Of a DNA stretch of 64,000 nucleotides, positions 39,195 through 48,617 are shown piece by piece. The position numbers and the translations under genes were made by a program. This DNA is from an uncultured Tenacibaculum sp. (GTDB taxonomy: Bacteria; Bacteroidota; Bacteroidia; Flavobacteriales; Flavobacteriaceae). The notes under the pieces are model-generated. The model ran no database searches. It worked only from the letters and a program-made list of their open reading frames with translations, and was not told the origin of the DNA. The stretch is taken from NCBI GenBank assembly GCA_947498055.1, contig CANMJA010000010.1, positions 1-64,000 on the forward strand, read 5' to 3'. Within the stretch, counting starts at the first letter, position 1; each line of letters starts with the position of its first letter.

Positions 39195-39207
39195 TTTTGT
39201 GTCAAAA
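39195..39207. promoter_or_regulatory. Candidate IclR operator 1
   Basis: A 5+3+5 palindrome, TTTTG-TGT-CAAAA, 12 bases before the IclR start codon. It shares its half-site with the second palindrome at 39254-39268. Confidence 0.4.
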
Positions 39208-39253
39208 AATTTAAATATAAATAATATATTTACATATAAATAATTATTAATTG

Positions 39254-39268
39254 AATTTGTTTCAAATT
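39254..39268. promoter_or_regulatory. Candidate IclR operator 2, touching the start codon of the operon
   Basis: A 6+3+6 palindrome, AATTTG-TTT-CAAATT, immediately before the ATG at 39269. It sits where a bound regulator would block the operon, and matches the half-site of the palindrome at 39195-39207. Confidence 0.45.
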
Positions 39269-40417
39269 ATGAAAAAAAATCATATTCATCTGAAAGGAAT
39301 TACATGGAATCACAGCAGAGGTTTTACCTCAGTAGTTGCCACAGCACAAAGATTCCATGAATTAAATCCAAATATAGAGATTACCTGGGAAAAAAGATCA
39401 CTACAGGCTTTTGCTGACGAACCAATTAATGAATTAGCAAAACGATATGATTTGCTTGTAATAGACCATCCATGGGCAGGGTTTGCAGCTAAAACAAATG
39501 CAATTATCCCTTTAAATAAATATATAAGTAAAGAGTTTTTAGAAGATCAAGCTTTCAACTCTGTAGGTAAATCACATGAGAGTTATTCTTATAATAATGA
39601 ACAATGGGCATTAGCTATAGATGCAGCTACACCGGTTGCAGCATATAGGCCAGATTTATTCGAAAAATTAGAACTAAACATACCAAAAACATGGGAAGAT
39701 TTAGTAGAATTAGCAAAAAAAGGATTAGTTGCTATTCCTGGAATTCCACAAGATACATTAATGAGTTTTTATATGATTTGTTGTACCTTAGGAGAAGAAG
39801 TTTGTATAAATAAAGAATATATAATATCAGAAAAGGTTGGATTAAAAGCGTTAGAAATTCTTAGAGAATTAGGAAAATATATTTCTGAAGAATGTTATTC
39901 GATGAACCCTATTCAAGTATATGAATCCATGACAAAAGAAGACATTTATGTTTATTCACCTTTTGCTTACGGGTATTCAAACTACTCAAAAACAGGATAT
40001 GCAAGAAAAGTTTTGAAATTTGATGATATGGTTTCCATCAATAAAAACCCACTAATAACTACATTAGGAGGAACAGGTTTGGCAATATCTTCAAACAGTA
40101 AACATATAGAAGAAGCAGTTAAGTATGCAGAGTATACAGCTAGTGCTAACACACAGAAAGGATTGTTTTTTAATAATGGAGGACAACCAGGGCACCGAAA
40201 AGCTTGGTTAAACACAACTATTAATTTTAATAGTTTAGATTATTTTAAAAATACATTACCAGCTTTAGATAGAGCTTTTTTAAGACCTAGATATCATGGT
40301 CATATGTATTTTCAAGATAATGCAGGAGCACCAATAAGAGAGTTTATGATGAAAGGGGGAGATGCTAAGCAGATTCTTGATAAACTAAATAACTTATACC
40401 AAAAATCATTATCTTAA
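39269..40417 (+). CDS. Solute-binding-protein homologue without a signal peptide, CoA-transferase operon
   Basis: 382 residues from the ATG at 39269; a TTG 18 bases upstream lies inside a palindrome and is unlikely to be the start. It has the fold pattern of family 1 extracellular solute-binding proteins of ABC sugar importers: KGITWNHSRGF at the N-terminus, YDLLVIDHPWAG, WALAIDAATPVAAYRPDLFEKL and ATPWEDL-like PKTWEDLVELA, ITTLGGTGLAI, and NTQKGLFFNNGGQPGHR. Two features are odd. The N-terminus (MKKNHIHLKGITWNH) lacks a hydrophobic leader or lipobox, so the protein should stay in the cytoplasm. No ABC permease or ATPase gene is anywhere in the window. It is followed after 9 bases by CoA-transferase genes. 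A role as a cytoplasmic ligand-binding or substrate-presenting protein is inference. Confidence 0.75.
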   Translation: MKKNHIHLKGITWNHSRGFTSVVATAQRFHELNPNIEITWEKRSLQAFADEPINELAKRYDLLVIDHPWAGFAAKTNAIIPLNKYISKEFLEDQAFNSVGKSHESYSYNNEQWALAIDAATPVAAYRPDLFEKLELNIPKTWEDLVELAKKGLVAIPGIPQDTLMSFYMICCTLGEEVCINKEYIISEKVGLKALEILRELGKYISEECYSMNPIQVYESMTKEDIYVYSPFAYGYSNYSKTGYARKVLKFDDMVSINKNPLITTLGGTGLAISSNSKHIEEAVKYAEYTASANTQKGLFFNNGGQPGHRKAWLNTTINFNSLDYFKNTLPALDRAFLRPRYHGHMYFQDNAGAPIREFMMKGGDAKQILDKLNNLYQKSLS

Positions 40418-40426
40418 AATAAAGAT

Positions 40427-41572
40427 ATGCTACCATTACAAGGAGTAACCGTTTTAGAATTTGCCCAATTTATGGCTGGACCATCTGCAGGATTAAAACT
40501 AGCAGACTTAGGTGCTCGAGTTATAAAAATTGAAAGACCTGAAAAAGGAGAGTCTGGTCGTCAAATAGCAATAAAGAATTTATTTATTGAAAATGATAGT
40601 TTAGTTTTTCATACGATAAATAGAAATAAAGAATCATATGTTGCTAATTTAAAAGATCCAGAAGACCTAGCTAAAATAAAAAAATTACTTTCTAAAGTAG
40701 ATATAATGACTCATAATTTTCGTCCAGGTGTAATGGAAAAAATAGGGTTAGATTATGATACCGTTATTAAAATTAATCCCCAAATTATTTATGGAGAAGT
40801 AACAGGTTATGGAAAGAAAGGACCATGGTCAAAAAAACCAGGACAAGATTTATTAATACAATCGCTATCTGGTTTAAATTATTGGACAGGTAATGATAAA
40901 GATGCCCCTACTCCAATGGGAATAGCAGCGGTAGATATGTTTACAGGATTTCATTTAGTGCAAGGAATTTTAGCAATGCTGTATCAAAGTATAACTACTA
41001 AAAAAGGAGCAAAAATTTCTGTTAGTTTATTAGAATCTGCTTTAGATATGCAATTTGAAGTACTTACTACCTATTTAAACAATAATAAGGTACAACCTAA
41101 AAGAGCAAAACAAGGAAATGCAAACGCTTTTCTTGCGGCACCTTATGGAATTTATAAAACTAAAGATCGTTATTTAGCTTTAGCTATGATTCCTTTAAAT
41201 GAATTGTTTATAGCTATTAAAGAAGAATTACCTTTAGAATTTAGCACCAAGGAAAGTTGGTTTGAAAAACGAGATGAAATAATGACATACTTAAATGCTA
41301 TTTTAAACAAAAAAACAACCAAAGAATGGTTGTCTATTTTAGAAGCAAAAGATATTTGGTGTTCAGATGTATTTAATTATAAAGAATTCTTACATCATGA
41401 AGCTTATAAAGTATTAGAAATGGATCAAACTGTGGAAACTATAAAAGAAGAAATTATAAGAACTACTCGTTGTCCAATTCGAATTGATAAACAGCGTATT
41501 TTTTCAAAAAAATCTGCACCAAAAGTTGGACAACATACAACAGCTATTAATCAAGAATTTAATCTAAATTAA
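40427..41572 (+). CDS. Class III (CaiB/BaiF) CoA-transferase, copy 1
   Basis: 381 residues of the family III CoA-transferases, which move CoA between carboxylic acids through an aspartyl-CoA intermediate and work as interlocked dimers. The N-terminal [20 protein letters not shown], the [15 protein letters not shown] segment and the family signature [17 protein letters not shown] are clear. D170 ([12 protein letters not shown]) sits where the catalytic aspartate of formyl-CoA transferase (Asp169) lies. It is followed after one base by a second copy of the family. The two may form a heterodimer. The acyl substrate is unknown. Confidence 0.87.
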   Translation: MLPLQGVTVLEFAQFMAGPSAGLKLADLGARVIKIERPEKGESGRQIAIKNLFIENDSLVFHTINRNKESYVANLKDPEDLAKIKKLLSKVDIMTHNFRPGVMEKIGLDYDTVIKINPQIIYGEVTGYGKKGPWSKKPGQDLLIQSLSGLNYWTGNDKDAPTPMGIAAVDMFTGFHLVQGILAMLYQSITTKKGAKISVSLLESALDMQFEVLTTYLNNNKVQPKRAKQGNANAFLAAPYGIYKTKDRYLALAMIPLNELFIAIKEELPLEFSTKESWFEKRDEIMTYLNAILNKKTTKEWLSILEAKDIWCSDVFNYKEFLHHEAYKVLEMDQTVETIKEEIIRTTRCPIRIDKQRIFSKKSAPKVGQHTTAINQEFNLN

Positions 41573-41573
41573 T

Positions 41574-42722
41574 ATGATATTTAAACCTTTAGAAGGAATA
41601 ATTGTTTTAGATTTTAGTCAGTTTCTCTCTGGGCCATCTGCCAGTTTAAGATTAGCAGATTTAGGAGCTCGAGTTATAAAAATAGAACAACCAGAAACAG
41701 GAGATATTTGTCGTCACTTATATAATTCAAACGTCGTTTTTGAAGATAGCTCTTCAATTTTTCATGCGATAAATAGAAACAAACAAAGTTATCAAGGTAA
41801 CCTGAAAGATGAATTGCAGAGAGAAAAAATATATAAATTAATAAAAAAAGCAGATGTCTTAATTCATAATTTTAGACCAGGAGTTGTAAATCGATTAGGA
41901 ATCGATTACGATACTGTTCGTAAAATTAACGACACCATTATTTATGGTGAAATTTCAGGGTATGGCAAAGAGGGGCCATGGAAAAATAAACCAGGGCAAG
42001 ATTTATTATTGCAAGCATTATCTGGGTTAACCACTTTAAGTGGTAACGATGGAGATGGACCAATACCAATGGGTTTACCAATTGTAGATCTTATAGCAGG
42101 AGCGCATCTTTCTCAAGGAATACTTGCTTGTTTACTTAGAAAAGCGAAGCATAAAATAGGAGGGTTGGTAGAGGTTAGTATGTTAGAATCTGTTTTAGAG
42201 TTTCAGTTCGAATCGATAACAACTTATTTTCACGATGGAGGGCAACCTACAAAGCGTACAAAAACGAATAATGCACACCCATATCTTGGCGCTCCATATG
42301 GAGTATATGCTACTAAAGATGGTTTTTTAGCATTAGCGATGGGACAAATACCTTTTTTAGGACAGTTGTTGAACTGCCCTAGTTTATTAAATTTTGAAAC
42401 TCCAGAGAGTTGGTATGATGAGCGAGATGAAATAAAAAAGATCTTAGCAACTCATTTAAAAACAGCAAATACATTAGAATGGCTTGCAGTTTTAGAGCCT
42501 GCTGATATTTGGTGCGCAAATGTCTTAAATTGGTCTAAACTATTTGATGAAGAAGCTTTTAAAGTTTTAGATATGATTCAAGAAATAGAATTATCAGAAA
42601 CTACAAAATTTGAAACTACAAGATGTCCAATACAAATTAATGATACAATACTTTGGTCAAAAGCAGGCACTCCTAAATTAGGAGAACATAATTCAGAAAT
42701 TGAAAAAGAAATGATTTTATAA
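41574..42722 (+). CDS. Class III (CaiB/BaiF) CoA-transferase, copy 2
   Basis: 382 residues, a tandem paralogue of the preceding gene with the same landmarks: [53 protein letters not shown], and a putative catalytic aspartate D172 in LPIVDLIAG. Both copies keep the aspartate, so neither looks like a dead subunit. The one-base spacing to copy 1 implies coupled translation and equal amounts, as expected for an obligate pair. Confidence 0.87.
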   Translation: MIFKPLEGIIVLDFSQFLSGPSASLRLADLGARVIKIEQPETGDICRHLYNSNVVFEDSSSIFHAINRNKQSYQGNLKDELQREKIYKLIKKADVLIHNFRPGVVNRLGIDYDTVRKINDTIIYGEISGYGKEGPWKNKPGQDLLLQALSGLTTLSGNDGDGPIPMGLPIVDLIAGAHLSQGILACLLRKAKHKIGGLVEVSMLESVLEFQFESITTYFHDGGQPTKRTKTNNAHPYLGAPYGVYATKDGFLALAMGQIPFLGQLLNCPSLLNFETPESWYDERDEIKKILATHLKTANTLEWLAVLEPADIWCANVLNWSKLFDEEAFKVLDMIQEIELSETTKFETTRCPIQINDTILWSKAGTPKLGEHNSEIEKEMIL

Positions 42723-42734
42723 CATAGTTTTAAG

Positions 42735-43517
42735 ATGAAAAATATTCTATCAGAACTCTTAGTAAAAAAAGAAAACAACAAAGCTTTTGTTAGTCTAAAT
42801 AGACCGCCAGCAAATAGTTATTTTCGAGATTATTTATTGCGCATAAACCAAACATTATTAGAAATTGAAAAAGATAGTAACATAAAAGTTGTTGTGATAA
42901 ATAGTGCCTCCAAAAAGTTTTTTTGTGCTGGTGCAGATATTAAAATTTTTAGTTCTAATACCAATGAAGAAAATGCTGAAATGGTAAAAGTAGCACGAAA
43001 GGTGGCAGAAACAATTACATCTAGTGAAAAAATTTATGTAGCAAGTATTTGTGGGCATATACTAGGAGGAGGATTAGAATTAGCAATGGCTTGTGATATA
43101 AGGTTAGCATCTGAGGGTAATTATCTAGTAGGGTTACCAGAAGTAAAACTTGGATTAATGCCAGGGAATGGAGGAACACCAAGACTTATTGATTTAATAG
43201 GAGCATCTAAAGCAATGGAGTTACTAATAACAGGAGATAGCATATCTCCCCAAAAAGCTTACAGTTTTGGGCTTTTTAATCAGCTATATGCTGTAGAAAC
43301 CTTCGAGGAAGAAGTAGGGTTATTTGTAGATAAACTTGCAAATGGACCAAAAATAGCGATGAAGACGATAAAAAAATATGTTATTCAACACAAAGGAATG
43401 AATGCTACTGAAGCATTAAATTTTGAAACCTCATGCGTAAATACACTATACGATACAGAAGATGCTAAGGAAGGTTTTAAAGCATTTGTAGAAAAAAGAA
43501 TTCCCAAGTTTAAATAA
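42735..43517 (+). CDS. Enoyl-CoA hydratase/isomerase family protein
   Basis: 260-residue crotonase-fold enzyme. The oxyanion-hole segments FFCAGADIKIF (about 60-70) and CGHILGGGLELAMACDIRLAS (about 98-118) are present. Both glutamates of genuine hydratases are kept: E in GGGLELAMACD and E in LPEVKLGLMPGNGGT. It would add water to, or isomerise, an enoyl-CoA made by the CoA-transferases encoded upstream. Medium-chain acyl specificity cannot be read. 12 bases after CoA-transferase 2. Confidence 0.85.
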   Translation: MKNILSELLVKKENNKAFVSLNRPPANSYFRDYLLRINQTLLEIEKDSNIKVVVINSASKKFFCAGADIKIFSSNTNEENAEMVKVARKVAETITSSEKIYVASICGHILGGGLELAMACDIRLASEGNYLVGLPEVKLGLMPGNGGTPRLIDLIGASKAMELLITGDSISPQKAYSFGLFNQLYAVETFEEEVGLFVDKLANGPKIAMKTIKKYVIQHKGMNATEALNFETSCVNTLYDTEDAKEGFKAFVEKRIPKFK

Positions 43518-43550
43518 ACAGCAGCAGTTTTTCACTAAAAAAAGAATAAA

Positions 43551-45008
43551 ATGAGTCAACAAATAAAACATTACAGAAGCTATATTAATGGAGAATGGTT
43601 AGATAGTTCAACAAGAGATGTTATTGAGGTAAGAAATCCTGTAAACAATGAAGTGTTTTCTACAGTAACTGCCAATACAGTAGAAGATGTAAAATATGCA
43701 TTAGAAACATCGGAGAAAGCACAACTTACCTGGCAATTATTACCCGCACAAACCAGAGCTAATTATATTTTTACAATTGCTGAAAAATTGAAATTAGAAA
43801 GAGAGTATTTTGCCAAATTATTGGTGTTAGAACAAGGGAAAACATATCTAGAAGCATTAGGTGAAGTAGACGATACAATTCGTTATTTAACGTATTCAGG
43901 AGAAGCAGCTAGACGAATTCAAGGCGCAATATTTCCTTCAGATGCTGCGAATGAACATTTAGCCATACATAAGGTTCCTTTTGGAGTTACAGTGGGTTTA
44001 TGTGCTTTTAATTATCCATTAGCACTTATAGGAAGAAAAGTAGGTCCTGCGTTAGTTACAGGAAATACAATGATTATTAAGCCTCACGAACTAACTCCTG
44101 TAACAGCCTCTGAGTTTTGTAGATTAGTAGAGGATGCAGGCGTGCCTAAAGGAGTTATTAATTTAATTTCTACTAAAGATGCACAAACAGCTTCTTTGCT
44201 AGTAGAAAGCCCAATAACAAAGTTAATTAGTTTAACAGGAAGTACGCGTGCAGGAAAAGCTATATACAAAGCGGCTTCAAATAATATTACAGGATTGATT
44301 TTAGAATTAGGTGGAAAAGCTCCTTTCATTGTTTGTGATGATGCGGATATTGATAAGGCTGTAGAAGCCGCTGCAATTTCTCGTTATGCAAATTGTGGTC
44401 AAGTTTGCATTTGTAATGAAATGGTAATGGTAGATGAAAAAATAGCAGATGAATTTACCGAAAAGCTTATTAAAAGGGTAAAACAAATAAAAGTTGGTGA
44501 TCCTTTTGATCAATCTGTTCATATGGGACCAAATGTTAGTAGTTTAGGTTTGAATAGAGTAGACGAATTAGTGAAAGAAAATATAGCGCAAGGAGCAGAA
44601 TTAGTTTTAGGAGGAAAACGACCAGAGGGAGCTTTTTTCGAAAAAGGAAATTGGTATGCTCCTACCATTTTAACTAATGTAAAAAATAATCAAGCAACAA
44701 TTCAAAGTGAATTGTTTGCTCCAGTACTACCAATTATGAAAGTATCTGGTTTTGAGGAAGCTTTACAATACACAAATGAACGAGAAGAAGGGCTTTCAGC
44801 ATATTTATATAGTAATGACTATAAAAAGCATATGAAAGCAATAAATGAAATGCAAGTAGGAACTGTATTTATTAATCATCAAATAGTAGGTTATATTCAA
44901 GGATATCATTCAGGACATAAAACTTCAGGAATGGGAGGAGAAGATGGAATTTTCGGTATTGAAGGGTATTTGCAAAAAAGAACAATCTATTTAGATTATT
45001 CAAATTAA
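43551..45008 (+). CDS. NAD(P)-dependent aldehyde dehydrogenase of the IclR operon
   Basis: 485 residues of the AldA/lactaldehyde dehydrogenase-like group. Nucleophile C286 in NCGQVC, glutamate in LELGGKAP, C-terminal [19 protein letters not shown]. It is clearly paralogous to the anhydrogalactose dehydrogenase at 21548-23002 but diverged, so it probably handles a different sugar-derived aldehyde. As the last gene of the operon (33 bases after the hydratase, terminator after it) it may either supply the acid to be activated by the CoA-transferases or oxidise the aldehyde they release. Confidence 0.82.
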   Translation: MSQQIKHYRSYINGEWLDSSTRDVIEVRNPVNNEVFSTVTANTVEDVKYALETSEKAQLTWQLLPAQTRANYIFTIAEKLKLEREYFAKLLVLEQGKTYLEALGEVDDTIRYLTYSGEAARRIQGAIFPSDAANEHLAIHKVPFGVTVGLCAFNYPLALIGRKVGPALVTGNTMIIKPHELTPVTASEFCRLVEDAGVPKGVINLISTKDAQTASLLVESPITKLISLTGSTRAGKAIYKAASNNITGLILELGGKAPFIVCDDADIDKAVEAAAISRYANCGQVCICNEMVMVDEKIADEFTEKLIKRVKQIKVGDPFDQSVHMGPNVSSLGLNRVDELVKENIAQGAELVLGGKRPEGAFFEKGNWYAPTILTNVKNNQATIQSELFAPVLPIMKVSGFEEALQYTNEREEGLSAYLYSNDYKKHMKAINEMQVGTVFINHQIVGYIQGYHSGHKTSGMGGEDGIFGIEGYLQKRTIYLDYSN

Positions 45009-45014
45009 AAAGCT

Positions 45015-45065
45015 AAAAACAAAAGTAGAAAAGTACTTATAAGGTGTTTTTTTACTTTTGTTTTT
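45015..45065. terminator. Long hairpin between two convergent operons
   Basis: A perfect 13-bp inverted repeat (45015-45027 with 45053-45065) around a 25-base spacer, A-rich on one side and T-rich on the other. It lies between the ALDH gene and the esterase gene, which are convergent. Confidence 0.6.
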
Positions 45066-45119
45066 TCATCTAATTTTAAGATAGAATGGATGAAGAGCTA
45101 TTTTTTTATAAGAAATTAG

Positions 45120-45917
45120 TTATAGTTTATTAAAAAAACGTAAGCTATCTTCAACATGATTTTCCCAGTAAGACCACTCATGTTTTCCTTCGAATTCTTC
45201 ATAAATATGAGAAATGTTTTCCTTTACTAACTGCTGGTGTAACTTTCGATTATGTTCAATTAATTCATCATTTCTACCACAATCAAATCTAAAAGGAGAA
45301 ATATTTTCTTTATTGTTTTTAATAGTTTCAAAAACAGATGCTTCAGCAGAATTTTTTTGTTTGTAATTTTTTAACTCTTCCTCTACAAATAAACCCATTT
45401 GAGGTATATCTGTAATAGAACTATGACCAGAAAAACCAGAAAATGTATTTGAATATTTAGCACCTAATCGTAATGCACCATAACCTCCCATAGAAAGTCC
45501 TCCTATAAAAACTTTAGAACTGTCAGTAATGGTTTCTACAACTTCTTTTACGGCGGTAATAACGTCTTCAGCAATCCATTTTTCAAAATTAAAATTATTG
45601 TGTGGTAAATAAGCAGAGCCATCTCCCCAAAGGCCATCAGAAGGCATGGCAATTACGGTAGGTTTTATTTCGTTAGTAGAAATCATTCGTTCTGCAGTAC
45701 GATGTACACCTGCTTTTTGACTCCAAATCCAAGCACTACCATAAACACCGTGTAACAAAATTACCAATGGTGTATTAGCTTCTAATTTTGCAGAAGGAAC
45801 ATATAAACAAATATCTCCTCTTCCTTTAAGATTTGGGGTTTTTATAGTGATAAAGCGTAAATTATCTGATTCAAACTCTGCATTTGAAACTTCAATAGTT
45901 TTAAATTTTGATTTCAT
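45120..45917 (-). CDS. Esterase D/S-formylglutathione-hydrolase-like α/β-hydrolase
   Basis: 265-residue α/β-hydrolase of the esterase D family. The nucleophile elbow is GGLSMGGYGALRLG (serine about 142), the oxyanion region VILLHGVYGSAWIW, and the late histidine EGKHEWSYWENH; the family's DCGRNDELIEHNR segment carries the acid. No signal peptide. It is the last gene of the P450 operon, 9 bases after the alcohol dehydrogenase. The family includes S-formylglutathione hydrolases of formaldehyde detoxification, attractive here because P450 demethylation releases formaldehyde. It also includes acetylxylan-type esterases, so a carbohydrate esterase role is the alternative. Confidence 0.75.
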   Translation of the reverse strand: MKSKFKTIEVSNAEFESDNLRFITIKTPNLKGRGDICLYVPSAKLEANTPLVILLHGVYGSAWIWSQKAGVHRTAERMISTNEIKPTVIAMPSDGLWGDGSAYLPHNNFNFEKWIAEDVITAVKEVVETITDSSKVFIGGLSMGGYGALRLGAKYSNTFSGFSGHSSITDIPQMGLFVEEELKNYKQKNSAEASVFETIKNNKENISPFRFDCGRNDELIEHNRKLHQQLVKENISHIYEEFEGKHEWSYWENHVEDSLRFFNKL

Positions 45918-45926
45918 GCAGTTAGG

Positions 45927-47051
45927 TTAAGAAAAAGTAATAACTCCTTTAGCATTTTTGCCAGATAACATATCATCAAAAGCTTGTTGTAAATTATCTA
46001 AAGTGTATGTGTTTGTAATCATTTCATCAAGAAGTAAATCTCCCTTAGCATGTAAAGCTTCTAATTTTGGAAAATCTATTTCTGGTCTGCAAGAACCATA
46101 TAAAGGATTGATATATTTTTTATCCCATTCAAATAAACGCATATCTACCGTTATTTCTTCTTCTATACCACTTACCTGAACAGCAGTTCCAGCGTTTCTA
46201 ATCATTGCTAAAGGAGCAACACCTAAAGCAGGAACGGCAGTACATTCAAAAGCATAATCTGCTCCTCTATCATCTGTCATACTTTTTACAATTTTAGCAG
46301 CATTATTTAAACCTGTATCATTTGCATCTGCTAAAATGGTATCTGTAGCACCGAATTTTTTTGCCATTTCTAAACGATTTTCATTGATGTCAACAGCAAT
46401 TATTTTTGTTGCTCCAGAAATTCTTGCAGCTTGAATTACGTTTAAACCAACACCTCCAGTTCCTAATACCACAACAGAACTTCCTAATTTTACTTCGGCA
46501 GTATTAAAAACAGAACCACAACCAGTCATTACCCCGCAACAAACAATAGAAGCTGCTTCAAAAGATAGTTTAGAACTTTCTTTTTTTACCAATGCAGATG
46601 ACCTTACTAAAGAAAATTCAGATAAGGTTCCGATATTAAAAGATCTTTCAATAGGTTTTCCATTCCATTTAGTTCCTTCAATAGCTACATGTCCTCCCGG
46701 AAATTTGCCGGCATGACTTGCAATTACAGGAGAATTTTTTTCGCAAATATGTTGATTGCCTTCTTGACACTGAAAACATTCATAACAAGGAGTTGCCCAA
46801 TTTAAAATTACTTCATCTCCTTTTTTAAATTTGGTAACCTCTTCACCAACAGCTTCTACAATACCAGCACCTTCATGACCTAATATAATAGGCATTCCCC
46901 ATGTTAAAGAATCATGATCTGTATGGCATAATCCAGAAGCTTTCATTTTAACCAATACTTCATCTTTTTTTGGTTGATTAACAGTAATAGTTTCAATTGT
47001 AAACGTACCATCTCCGATAGAAATAGCGGCTTTACATGCAACAGTGCTCAT
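45927..47051 (-). CDS. Zinc alcohol dehydrogenase of the class III type, co-encoded with P450
   Basis: 374-residue zinc-dependent medium-chain dehydrogenase. Catalytic zinc: C42, H59-E60. Structural zinc: C89, C92, C95, C103 (CYECFQCQEGNQHIC), all present. Rossmann motif VLGTGGVGLNV. The overall layout matches glutathione- or mycothiol-dependent formaldehyde dehydrogenases. Homologues next to the 6-O-methyl-galactose P450 in Zobellia and Formosa were, as I recall the literature, needed for growth on the methylated sugar but not active in formaldehyde removal. The role is therefore auxiliary and unsettled. Confidence 0.85.
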   Translation of the reverse strand: MSTVACKAAISIGDGTFTIETITVNQPKKDEVLVKMKASGLCHTDHDSLTWGMPIILGHEGAGIVEAVGEEVTKFKKGDEVILNWATPCYECFQCQEGNQHICEKNSPVIASHAGKFPGGHVAIEGTKWNGKPIERSFNIGTLSEFSLVRSSALVKKESSKLSFEAASIVCCGVMTGCGSVFNTAEVKLGSSVVVLGTGGVGLNVIQAARISGATKIIAVDINENRLEMAKKFGATDTILADANDTGLNNAAKIVKSMTDDRGADYAFECTAVPALGVAPLAMIRNAGTAVQVSGIEEEITVDMRLFEWDKKYINPLYGSCRPEIDFPKLEALHAKGDLLLDEMITNTYTLDNLQQAFDDMLSGKNAKGVITFS

Positions 47052-47062
47052 AGTTTGTTGTT

Positions 47063-48289
47063 TTATTTAATTGTAGCTATTGATTTTAAATTAGATTCTG
47101 GATTAGCCAGTTTTATTTTATCAATAATTGTTTTTGTTTTAATATATTTTGTACCTAATACATAAGATTTAGCATTATTAATAGAATCTACAGCTAAAAG
47201 CTGATTTTCTTTAAAATACCAAATAGAAAACTTCTTTTCGGCTTCTTTTCTAATTACTAAATCATCAAAACCATCTGCCAAGCCTACCATTTGAAGTTTT
47301 ACATCGTATTGATCTGACCAGAACCAAGGAATAGTATCGTATTCAGTTTCGATGTTATGAATGTTTTTAGCTGCTATTTTAGCTTGGTCTACTGCATTTT
47401 GAACAGATTCTAATCGTACAAAACGATTATAAAAACGATTGTAGTGATAGGTACAATCACCAATAGCATAAATGTTTTCCTGGGAGGTTTCCATTTTGGT
47501 ATTTACACAAATTCCGTTCTTCATTTTAAGTCCAATTTGTTCTGCTAATTCAGTATTTACTTTTATACCAACACCTACAATAATAATATCAGCTTCAAAA
47601 GAAGAAGCATCATCACAAATCACTTGATGATTTCTGGTTATTTCTATGACATTTTTATTGGTGAAAATTTCTACTCCGTTTGATGTATGAAGCTGACTAA
47701 AAAAGTTGGACAAATGTGCTGTTGTTACTCTTGCTAAAATGCGTTCTTCTCTTTCTAAAACAGTAACATGAGCGCCTAATTTTTTTAAGGAAGCAGCAGT
47801 TTCAAGTCCGATATAACCGCCTCCAATTACCACCACTTTCTTCTGATTACTATTTTTTAAAGCCTTACGAATTTCATCAACATCCTTAGCATTTCTAAGG
47901 CTAAATACATGTTTAGCTTTCTCTATTCCTTTTATTGGAGGAATAAATGCACGAGCTCCTGTGGCAAAAACTAGTGTATCATAGTTTTGAGTTTCTCCTC
48001 CCTCAAGTGTAACGATTTGTTCTTGCGTATCTATATTAATAACAGATATACCTGTTTTTAAATCTATGTTCTCTTTTAGGTAATTTTCTTCAGACCTTAA
48101 AAGATGATTTTCAATACTATCTTCTAGTTCTAAATATTTTTTAGATAAAGGAGGTCTGTGATATGGTAATTTGGGATCTTTATCAAATATTATAATGTTT
48201 CCTTTCCAGCCTTCTTTACGTAAATTAAAAGCTAAATTTACTCCTGCATGACTGGCACCAATAATAACACAAGTTTTATCCTGCGACAT
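47063..48289 (-). CDS. Ferredoxin reductase (putidaredoxin-reductase type) for the P450
   Basis: 408-residue FAD/NAD(P)H oxidoreductase. FAD-binding VIIGASHAGVNLAFNLRKEG at the N-terminus (about 7-26), NAD-binding VVVIGGGYIGLETAASLKKLG (about 148-168), FAD-binding NIYAIGDCTY near 270. It passes electrons from NAD(P)H to the [2Fe-2S] ferredoxin encoded 5 bases upstream, then to the P450. The three-component layout with ferredoxin and P450 in one operon identifies the redox chain. Confidence 0.88.
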   Translation of the reverse strand: MSQDKTCVIIGASHAGVNLAFNLRKEGWKGNIIIFDKDPKLPYHRPPLSKKYLELEDSIENHLLRSEENYLKENIDLKTGISVINIDTQEQIVTLEGGETQNYDTLVFATGARAFIPPIKGIEKAKHVFSLRNAKDVDEIRKALKNSNQKKVVVIGGGYIGLETAASLKKLGAHVTVLEREERILARVTTAHLSNFFSQLHTSNGVEIFTNKNVIEITRNHQVICDDASSFEADIIIVGVGIKVNTELAEQIGLKMKNGICVNTKMETSQENIYAIGDCTYHYNRFYNRFVRLESVQNAVDQAKIAAKNIHNIETEYDTIPWFWSDQYDVKLQMVGLADGFDDLVIRKEAEKKFSIWYFKENQLLAVDSINNAKSYVLGTKYIKTKTIIDKIKLANPESNLKSIATIK

Positions 48290-48294
48290 ATAAT

Positions 48295-48606
48295 TTATTG
48301 TTTAGCAATGGTTAATTCTACGCCATTAATATCATCTGAAATTTCTATTTGACAACATAAACGACTAAATTCGTTAGCATCGTCTGCCAATTCTAGCATG
48401 TCTGCTTCAATACTACTTGCTTTACCTACTTTATTTAGATCTTTTTCTGCAACAAAAACATGACAAGTGGCACAAGAACAAACCCCTCCACAGTCTCCAT
48501 CAATACCTTTTACTCCGTTGTTTACAGCTAATTGCATTACATTCCCAGAGTTTGCTTCTAATACTACTTTTTCGTTATCACTGGTTATAAAAGTTATTTC
48601 TGCCAT
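48295..48606 (-). CDS. [2Fe-2S] ferredoxin of the adrenodoxin/putidaredoxin type
   Basis: 103 residues. The cluster ligands fit C39-x5-C45-x2-C48 (in CGGVCSCATC) plus C84 or C85 (RLCCQIE). It lies 11 bases after the P450 gene and 5 before the reductase gene. It is the soluble electron carrier of the monooxygenase. Confidence 0.92.
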   Translation of the reverse strand: MAEITFITSDNEKVVLEANSGNVMQLAVNNGVKGIDGDCGGVCSCATCHVFVAEKDLNKVGKASSIEADMLELADDANEFSRLCCQIEISDDINGVELTIAKQ

Positions 48607-48617
48607 TATTTTATTTT

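Noticed and set aside
39251..39268. TTG start for the solute-binding protein
   Set aside because: The TTG lies in the palindrome and would add six residues without a leader; the ATG at 39269 is the ordinary choice.
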